A stretch of 18,523 bases of DNA, from assembly GCA_938041705.1 (NCBI GenBank), contig CALISP010000048.1:1-18523 (forward strand), in the 5' to 3' direction. Made by a program: the position numbers and the translations under genes. Below the pieces are notes generated by a model, which was given only the letters and a program-made list of their open reading frames with translations, ran no database searches and was not told where the DNA came from. The first letter of the stretch is position 1. The number at the start of each line of letters is the position of its first letter. Below are positions 7,644 through 16,600 of the stretch, one piece after another. Source of the DNA: an uncultured Cocleimonas sp. Its GTDB lineage: Bacteria > Pseudomonadota > Gammaproteobacteria > Thiotrichales > Thiotrichaceae.

Positions 7644-10485
7644 AATAACGAGCCTCACCATCACCAGTTACATTATCTACACATCGACTACATAACTCAG
7701 GATGATCAGTATTCACACCAACATCTTCACGCTGATGCCAACAACGAACGCATTTTTCTGCGCTAGATGCATTTACCGATAACCAAACATTTTTAATGTC
7801 TTCACCTTCTGCAACAATAGTATCTGATGGTTGTGAGTCGGCTTCCACAAGTTTTGCCTCAGAAGTTATCAAAGCAAAACGTAATTCACTTTTCAATTTG
7901 CTTAAGGCTTCGTAAGTATCACCAGATGCATAGACTGTAATGTCAGCATTCAAAGAGGAACCTATTACTTTTTCTTTACGTAATTGTTCCATTTGTTTAC
8001 TAACTGCAACTCTAACTGCAAAAATACTATCCCATTCTGCATTAGTAATTTGCTCATTGGAGCCTAACTCAAATAATTGGTCATACCATTCTGTCAACAA
8101 AACATAATCAACTGGCTTTATGCCATCAGCATAAATAGCATCCCATATTTCTTCACTGGTAAAGCTTAAAATAGGATACATCCACCGAACAAGGGCTTGC
8201 AAAATATGGTAAGCAGCTGTCTGCGCTGATCGTCGCGCTAATGAATTAGCCGGCATGGTGTACTGTCTATCTTTAGTAATATCTAAATACAAACTTCCCA
8301 TTTCAATTGAACAAAATTTCAACAACTCTTGATAGACCAAATGAAACTGCATATTTTCATAAGCATCAACAATAATCACTTGTGATTTTGCTGCTTTAGC
8401 GATTGCCCAACGGTCAAGCGCTAACATATCTTCATCAGCTACCATGTCAGTCGCTGGATTGAAGTCGTTAGTATTAGACAAGAAATAACGGGCTGTATTG
8501 CGAATACGTCTATAAGCATCTGCAGAACGCTTCAATATTTCATCAGATACAGTTATCTCTCGAGAATAATCTGAAGATGATACCCACAAACGTAAAATAT
8601 CAGCGCCTAAGTTCTTCATTACTTTGTCAGGATAAATAACATTACCCACTGATTTAGACATTTTCTTGCCTTCAGCATCAGTCACAAAGCCATGTGTTAG
8701 AACATTTTTATATGGAGGTCTGTCACGCATCGCAACTGAAGTCAGTAATGACGAATGAAACCACCCACGATGTTGATCAGAACCTTCAAGGTACATATCA
8801 GCAGGTGAATTACGCAAGCGTTCATCATTATCCAATACTGAATAATGTGTTGTGCCTGAATCGAACCAAACATCTAAAGTATCTGTGGTTTTGTTATAAT
8901 CACTTGAATCAGCACCAATTAGATCTTCAGCAGAAGTACTATGCCAATACTCAATACCTTCTTGTTCGATACCTTTCGCAACTTGCTCCATAATTTCGAG
9001 AGTATTAGGATGAAGTTCTTCAGTTTCTTTATGAACAAACAAAGTAATTGGCACGCCCCAGAATCGCTGGCGAGAAATACACCAATCAGGGCGACCTTCA
9101 ATCATTTTGTAGATACGGCTTTTGCCCCAATCAGGAATCCATTTAACTTCATCAATACCTTTTAATGCCGCATCACGAAGCCCTTGTTTTTCCATGCTGA
9201 TAAACCATTGTGGTGTAGCACGGAAAATAATGGGTGTTTTATGTCTCCAACAATGAGGATAACTATGATGAAACTTTTCGTGATTTAGTAAACTTCCATT
9301 TGATTCTATTTCAGCCAAAACAGTTTTATTCCCAGCATAAACAAACTGACCGCCGACTAGCTCGACGTCCTGCAAGAAATGACCATCATTACCAATAGGA
9401 TTGATCACTTCTAAATTATATTTTTTCGCTACCACATAGTCATCAGCACCATGTGCCGCAGCAGTATGTACTGCACCTGTTCCACCCTCTGCAGTAACAT
9501 GCTCGCCTAAAATAATAGGAATATCTCTGATATAGAAAGGATGCTTTAAGATCATACCTTCAAGATCATCACCTTTACACCGACCAAGAACTCCTTCATT
9601 TTCCAAACCGTAACGTTCAAGAGCAGACTCATGCAATGATTCTTCAAGAATAAGAGCACCCTTTTGAGTCTTCACCATAACGTATTCAAAATCTGCGTTT
9701 AAAGTGACCGCCATACTTGCAGGTAATGTCCAAGGGGTTGTAGTCCAAATAACGATACTGACATCTTCAAGAGTAGAGACACCAAACTTATCTGCGACTA
9801 CACCTTGATTATCAAACCAGTATTTAACATCTATTGAGTCAGATACTTTATCTTCGTATTCAACTTCAGCTTCAGCTAAAGACGATCCACAATCCAAACA
9901 CCAGTTAACAGGCTTTTGTCCTTTTTGCAGATGACCTTTATCAATTATCATTGCTAGTGAACGCACGATATTCGCTTCAGTCTTGAAGTTCATGGTTAGA
10001 TATGGTTCATCCCAATCACCCAAAACACCCATCCGAATAAAATCTGCTTTCTGCCCAGCAATTTGCTTTGTCGCATATTCACGACATAATTTTCTGAATT
10101 CTGGCGCATCTACTTTGTGGCCAACCTTGCCTACCTTTTTTTCGACCATAGCTTCAATGGGCAAACCATGACAATCCCAACCAGGAACATAAGGCGCATC
10201 AAAACCTGCAAGCGTCTTACTTTTGAGAATCATGTCTTTAAGGATTTTATTAACCGCATGACCAATATGTAAATCACCATTCGCATACGGAGGACCATCA
10301 TGCAAAATATACGTCGGGCGACCTTCAGCGTGTTTACGTAACTGTGCATAAATATCCGCTTCCACCCATTCCTTTAACATCGCAGGTTCGCGATTAGCTA
10401 AATTCCCCTTCATAGGAAAAGGAGTATTAGGCAGGTTCAAAGTCTTTTTGTAATCGATTGAATCAGTGTTCGAATTGTCGCTCAC
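7636..10485 (-). CDS. ileS: Isoleucyl-tRNA synthetase
   Basis: IleS charges tRNA-Ile and edits mischarged Val-tRNA-Ile in the cytoplasm. The 949 residues fit the bacterial type with C-terminal zinc finger (E. coli about 938). Visible: PPYANGDLHIGH with HIGH at 73-76; the CP1 editing domain (about 190-420) with TTTPWTLPASMAV and the editing acid in HGADDY (Asp349 by alignment to E. coli Asp342); KMSKS at 608-612; the anticodon-binding helical domain (about 690-850); and a zinc finger with Cys912, Cys915, Cys932 and Cys935. The start is GTG (10483-10485) with AGGA six bases upstream; the encoded MSDNSN...YKKTLNLP matches known IleS N-termini. It is coupled to lspA. The usual upstream ribF is absent. 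Confidence 0.97.
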   Translation of the reverse strand: MSDNSNTDSIDYKKTLNLPNTPFPMKGNLANREPAMLKEWVEADIYAQLRKHAEGRPTYILHDGPPYANGDLHIGHAVNKILKDMILKSKTLAGFDAPYVPGWDCHGLPIEAMVEKKVGKVGHKVDAPEFRKLCREYATKQIAGQKADFIRMGVLGDWDEPYLTMNFKTEANIVRSLAMIIDKGHLQKGQKPVNWCLDCGSSLAEAEVEYEDKVSDSIDVKYWFDNQGVVADKFGVSTLEDVSIVIWTTTPWTLPASMAVTLNADFEYVMVKTQKGALILEESLHESALERYGLENEGVLGRCKGDDLEGMILKHPFYIRDIPIILGEHVTAEGGTGAVHTAAAHGADDYVVAKKYNLEVINPIGNDGHFLQDVELVGGQFVYAGNKTVLAEIESNGSLLNHEKFHHSYPHCWRHKTPIIFRATPQWFISMEKQGLRDAALKGIDEVKWIPDWGKSRIYKMIEGRPDWCISRQRFWGVPITLFVHKETEELHPNTLEIMEQVAKGIEQEGIEYWHSTSAEDLIGADSSDYNKTTDTLDVWFDSGTTHYSVLDNDERLRNSPADMYLEGSDQHRGWFHSSLLTSVAMRDRPPYKNVLTHGFVTDAEGKKMSKSVGNVIYPDKVMKNLGADILRLWVSSSDYSREITVSDEILKRSADAYRRIRNTARYFLSNTNDFNPATDMVADEDMLALDRWAIAKAAKSQVIIVDAYENMQFHLVYQELLKFCSIEMGSLYLDITKDRQYTMPANSLARRSAQTAAYHILQALVRWMYPILSFTSEEIWDAIYADGIKPVDYVLLTEWYDQLFELGSNEQITNAEWDSIFAVRVAVSKQMEQLRKEKVIGSSLNADITVYASGDTYEALSKLKSELRFALITSEAKLVEADSQPSDTIVAEGEDIKNVWLSVNASSAEKCVRCWHQREDVGVNTDHPELCSRCVDNVTGDGEARYYA

Positions 10486-10654
10486 GGTACATCCTGATAT
10501 TAGAAATCATAAAGCGGCTAAGAATAGCAATTTTTTAGCGGTATCTCTATCTATTACAACTCCTTTGACAAACTTTCGATAATGATAAGTCAATAAAAAT
10601 CAGTTGCTATAAAGGACTGTCGAATACACAAATACCCGACAGCCTTAAAGATAT
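10486..10654 (-). promoter_or_regulatory. Spacer upstream of ileS
   Basis: These 169 AT-rich bases between the giant surface-protein gene and ileS must supply an ileS promoter unless there is read-through. Loose -35-like hexamers (TTGACT and TTGTCA, minus strand) are present but lack a good -10 at proper spacing. No T-box or leader peptide is visible. A hairpin lies at 10612-10646. Confidence 0.4.
10612..10646 (-). terminator. Hairpin downstream of the giant surface-protein gene
   Basis: CTGTCG (10617-10622) pairs perfectly with CGACAG (10637-10642). The stem extends with AAGG/CCTT past a single-base bulge, giving about 10 bp around a 14-nt loop, some 10 nt beyond the minus-strand stop. The stretch after it on the minus strand (CCTTTATAG) has only a short T run, so it is a candidate terminator or 3'-end stabilising hairpin, not a textbook one. 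Confidence 0.45.
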
Positions 10655-13600
10655 CTAAAAAGTAGGGGGGTGTCTTTTACGACCATGTTTTTGACTATTT
10701 ATGCCAATAATCAAAAGTAGCAATGAAAGTAATATCAACATCCATTCTGACAAGGTTGGTATATCAGTAGGTGCAAACATCACTGGCGTACTCACTCTAT
10801 TATCTAATAAACTTGATTCCGCCACTACAATTGCTCCATCAAGAGTTTCTGCCTCAGAAGTAGCTTCATTAACAATTGGCTCACCACTGATAAGTTGTGC
10901 TCGAGTAATCGTTCTTATCGCACTACAAGAAACTACGGCATTTGGAGCCAGAAGATCTATATCTTGGTCATCGTCAGCATCGTTGTTACACATTAATGTT
11001 CCTGCATCAATATCTGCATCAATTACTCTTAAATTAGCTAATTCAACATTACCTGTATTTGTGAAGGTAAAGGTATAAACAATCTCCCCTTCTTCTGTTA
11101 TTACATCAGGTTCTGCCGTCTTCACCATATTGTAAGAGACTATCTGAGTGATAGGCGTAATTGTACTGTTATCAGACTCATCTACTTCAGCTAAAGGCGT
11201 TGTTCCGCCACTACCATCAGGTGCTATTGCACTGGCTGTTGCGGTATTAAGCAAGTCATTACCAAGGTTTATTTGTGCTTGAGTAACAGTTCGAACAGCA
11301 CTACATGATTGAGTATCAGTTCCTACTGCCAATACATCTATAGTTGCGTTCGAATCAGCATCATTAGTACACATAAGCGAACCTGCATCAATATTCAAAT
11401 CAGCAATACCCAAACCTGTCAAATCCACATTACCCAAATTAGTAAAGCTGAAGGTATAGGTAATGAAACCAGGCTCAGTGATTTCAACAGGACTAGCCGT
11501 TTTAACCATATTAAATACAGCATTCTGTATAACAGGAGTTTGAGTGCTGTTATTCGTCTCATCTACTTCAGGTATATCAGTTGTAACATTAGGACCTGAA
11601 ACGTTTGCAGATGCTGTATTAGTTAACATTGCACCTATATTTATCTGAGCTTGAGACACAGGCCTTGTCGCCATACATGCTTTAGTAGTGCTAATAGGTA
11701 AAAGATCTATGCCTATAATACCATCGGTGTCATCTACACAACTTAAAGTCGATAAATCAATACTGAGATCTGTTACCGATAAATTAGTCAACGCTACATT
11801 GCCATTATTTGTAAATGTAAAGGTATACGTAATATTACCTGGTTCTGTCATCTCAGTAGGTGATGCAGTCTTGACCATATCAAATGCTGGCTGTTGATTG
11901 ATCGATGTAATTGCCGTATTGTCAGTATCATCCGTCTCGCTAACAGGAGAAGTTCCGTCTGGCCCAGTAACCTGAGGAATAGCAGTATTCGTTAAAGTAG
12001 TACCTAAGTTAATTTGATCTTGAGAGATAGTACGTATTGCAGTACACGTTTTGGTTCCTGTACCGACTGGTAGACTATCTATATTGATCTCAGTGTCACC
12101 ATCAATATCATCCATACATACCAAACTACCTGTATTGATATTGCTATCTAAAACAGTCAAATTAGTTAATTCGACATTTCCAGTATTAGTAAAGGTAAAT
12201 GTATAAGTAATGTTACCCGGAGCACTAATGATCGTAGGATTCACTGTTTTTACCATGTTATAAGCAGGAGTTTGTTCCACTTCAGTAGTTGCAGTATTAT
12301 CGTCGACTTCATCTTCTGGTACTTCGACAGGATCACCATTTGATTGCAAATAACCTACACTCACAACTGGTATTGCCGTATTCACAAGATCTAATCCAGC
12401 ATTGATTTGACCTTGTGAAATCGTTCTCTGCGCTGTACAACTTAGAGTATCCGTTCCAACCATCAATAATGGGATGCTTTCATCAGCATCGGCTGTTGTT
12501 GGATCGCTTCCATCGTTATCGTCTGTATCGATGTCATTATCACAAACCAAACTACCTACATCAATATCAGGATCAGTGATGGATAAATTGAGTAAGTCGA
12601 TATTTCCGGTATTTGTAAATTCAAAGGTATAGTTAAGAATACCTGGTGCATTTATCTCATCGCTATCAACCGTTTTAACCATGTTATAACTTGGATTTTG
12701 ACTAATAGGTGTACTAGTGTTGTTATCTGAAGTGTTTGTTTCAGTAATCGGCGTTGAACCACCACTACCATCAGGACCTGTTGCAAATGCTGTTGCAGTA
12801 TTAAGCAAGGCAGTTCCTGAATTAATTTCAGCTTGGCTAACTGTTCTTCTCGCCGAACACGATTGTGTATCTGATCCAACAACTAACAAATCAATAGTTG
12901 CGTTTATATCAACATCATTAGAACAAGTAAGTGTGCCAGCATCGATATTCAAATCACTAATACTCAACTCTGTTAAATCAACGTTACCTGTATTCGTAAA
13001 GGTGAACGTGTAAGTAATATTACCTGGTGCACTGATGTTCGCAGGACTCGCCGTCTTAACCATGTTAAAGCCTGGCGTTTGCGTAATGAGTGTAGAAGTA
13101 TCGTTATCATCTGGAGTTGGATCTTCAACAACGGGTGTCGTCCCATCAAGATCAGTGGCTGAAGCAGTTGCCATATTTGTAATAGGTGCACCTAGATTTA
13201 TCTGGCTTTGGTTTATGGTTCGCTTCGCTGTACACGTTTCAACAGCATCAATTGCTAATGAATCTATGTCACCGTCAGGTTCAGAATCACCATTACATAC
13301 CAAGGTACCTGGATCAATATCAGAATCATTGACCGCTAAGTTTGTTAAGTCAATGTTGCCTGTATTTGTAAAGGTGAAGGTATAAGTAATTTCTCCAGCT
13401 ATGGATAATGAAGCAGGACTCGCTGTTTTTTCCATATTGAACAATGGGTTTCTTGGTAAAGTTACTACTGTTGGCCCATCAAACTCACCATCGCCATTTG
13501 CATCCGTTTCATCTGTATCTGTAGGGTCGTCAGAGGTATCACTCGTTGAGCCTGCTCCTAAAGGACCATCTGCAGTTACTGAGGCTGTATTTGTGAACGT

Positions 13601-16600
13601 ACCTAAATTCATATCTGTTTGAGTTATTTCATAGGTTCCTCGAATGCTATTATCTGAATCACCAACGGCTATGCTAATAGGGTTTCCAGTTATTGAAACC
13701 GCAGGATTTGCATCTGTCACTATGATATTAGTTAGGTCTACACCACCTGTATTAATAACATTAAAAATGTAGATAATATCATCACCAACACCACCAACTT
13801 CTAAATCACCATTAGTATCCGTAAGAACAGCTGCAGTCTTTTGTAGCTCAATCAAAGGAATCAATAATGTTGTTGTTGAAGCTTCATCTGGCTCATCTCT
13901 CTCGTTCAGGCTTCCACCTGGTATAGTAGTCGAGTTAGTATTTGTTGCAGTATTGGCTATGCTCGCAATACTGGGTTGTACTGGAACAGTAAATACAAAG
14001 GTTACAGTTTCATTAGGTTCGATAGAATTAATTGGTGCACTTGAAGCTGGATCAGTTGCCATCACAACCGTTGTTTCTGTTGTTATATTTGGCCCTGCAA
14101 CTGTCGTTAAAGTAAATCCTGCTGGAACAGTAGTTGAAGTAATCATACTGGTATCCCAATTAGCAATATTGAGTACATCTTCAATTCTTATATCGTAAGC
14201 ACTTGCTGTTCCTGTATTTTCTAAACTAACCGTTATAGTTACCAATCCATCATTTACAGTCATTGATTTGGTGATACCCATATCAGGCTCAACAATATCA
14301 ACGGTTGCTGTATCTGTTAGATTTACAACAGTACCAGCACCATCGGTATAGCTAAATGTGGCAGAGTTAATAGGGGTAGCACCATCTAGGTTAACAGCTG
14401 CATCTGTTACCACACCCGTAACCGTAACAGAGATAAAATCCTCTATTGAATCAACATTATCTGGAAGATTTGTTATCGTACCAAAGTCGATTGTAAAACC
14501 ATCATTAGCAGGGTCAACTGTAATAATCGCACTACTAGTTGAAACTCTATTACCTAAAGAAATAACTGGAGTTCCTGTTATTTCTATTACACCATTCACG
14601 CCTGAAGGCATGGTATCTGTCAGCATAACGTTTTGCGTTGTACCTTCAGGGAATTTCAATGAAATAGTGTAAGTGACCTCTTCCCCAATCGCTAAATCCT
14701 GTAAGTTTGAATCATGTTGACTCTGTCCAGTATCAGCTAAACTACTCGCTGTTACATCTTTAAGCATCATACTTGGCGCAGTAACAACAACATCTGCAGT
14801 AGCATTTCCCGAAGAGCTTCTAGTCTCTCCTGCTACAAATGAAGGAGTAGAATCGTATGCTAAGGCTGCTGAATTTTGTAAAGTCTGTGCAGGAGCAGCT
14901 AAATTATCTACGACTACTTGATAAGTAATCGTACAACTACTGCTACTTAATGAGACAACAGGAACATCAAAAATAACATTAAATGGTGCTGAACTACTTG
15001 AAGTTGAATCAACAGTTGTACCAACACAGGTACCCCCGATATTTGCATCACCATTCCAGTTCATTAATGCTGTTGTAGTATTGTTAGCAAGAGTATCGAC
15101 AACTTGAATATTGAAAGCGTCTGCATTTGAACCTGCGTCATGTGACACTTTAATCTCAAATGTTATAACGTCACCTGCATCAACTAAAAATGGATTAGCA
15201 GCCGGAGTGGCTTGCTTTTCAATAGTCAATTTTGGCTCAACGATATCTACTAATGCAGTACCACTCACCGTCTGGCCTACACCAAAAGACAATGTAGCCG
15301 TATTAACCACATCATCATCCGCTCCTGTATTAGCCACAGCATCAGTCACAAGCGCAATGACTTCAAAGACGATTTGATCATTTACGTCACTAGCACCGTC
15401 TGGAGTATTTACAATTGTACCAATATCCCATTGAGCAAGATCTCTCTGACCATCTGAGTCACTATCACAATTACTTGCAAGAATTAAACAATCATCTCCT
15501 GCTGCTCCTACTGATGGTGTCAACGCCAACGATGTTCCTATAGTTACTATACGAGAACTTATTAAACTTAGAACAACACCCGTATTAGGAAGTTGATCTA
15601 TAACCACTACAGAATCAGATTGTCCTTCTGGAATAGTCGCCGTAAATTGATAAGTAACTCTTTCTCCGATAGTTAAATCGTTTTCTGGCCCATTTACAGC
15701 AGTACCAGTAGAAGACTCAGAGGTTGCTGTAACAACTTTTGTTAAACCTGGGCTAGATACAGTGATTTGATGATCGTCATTTGCAGAATAATCTCGTTCT
15801 TCAGAGTCATCATCAGCAATTAAGCTATCCCACGTTAAAGTAGCGGTATTTGTGATTTGTTGATTTGGGCTAACGTTATTAGCTATTGTGGCATTAAAGG
15901 TTAACTCACATTCATCTGCTTTAGGTAGATTGTCATAAGTTGCTGATATTCCTGCACCCGTTGGAGTTAAATCGTCAATCGAAGGAGTCACAGTACATGT
16001 ACCAGAAGGAACCGATGCTAGTGAACCTGGAAAATAAATCAATCCTGTAGGAATTATATCTGTTACAACCAAATCAAATGCTTCTTGAGTAGAATCTGCA
16101 GTATGTTTGACCTTAATAGAAAAAGTTACAACATCTCCTCCATCTGCAGTTGTTGTGGTACTGCTTTTATCAATTTCTAATAATGGCTCAACAACATCTA
16201 GACCTATATTTGAAGTATCTGTTAATCCAGTACCAAAACTAACAGATGATCTATTTTGTGAACGATCACCACTGATATTCTTTACATTATCAACCATCCT
16301 TCCTGTGACTTCGATAATGATTCTTTCATTATCTGAATCAATGCCATCGGTAGAACTGTTGATAACCTGGCCAAAATCCCAAATTACTCTATCTAAAATA
16401 CCATCACTTAATCTTGCATCAATTGGAGTTCCTGGAGGTATTAAAGCTGTTGTCAAACTGCTTCCAATAACTACACTATCAACTGAGACAAAATCCATAA
16501 CAACGGCTGCATTGCCAGGAAAATTATCAGTAACAACAATTTCCTGACTTGTTCCTTCAGGAATAGTTATTGTCAATATATAAGTAGCTGTTTCACCAAT

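Noticed and set aside
7644..7664. Upstream GTG/ATG starts for lspA
   Set aside because: They would extend the overlap with ileS to 26-29 nt without a better ribosome binding site. The ATG at 7643 gives the common 8-nt overlap.
8694..9165. Short frames on both strands inside ileS
   Set aside because: They lie within a continuous, motif-complete IleS reading frame.
10486..10654. T-box or leader-peptide attenuator before ileS
   Set aside because: There is no T-box sequence, no Ile-rich short frame, and the only hairpin belongs to the 3' end of the upstream gene.
6904..10678. ileS-lspA segment as a composite transposon
   Set aside because: No transposase or integrase is encoded between the repeats, and no target-site duplication is visible outside them. 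The repeats are kept as a separate observation.
10766..13438. CRISPR or tandem DNA satellite suggested by regular repeats
   Set aside because: The period of about 370-430 nt follows whole protein modules in one open frame. There are no short identical repeats with unique spacers.
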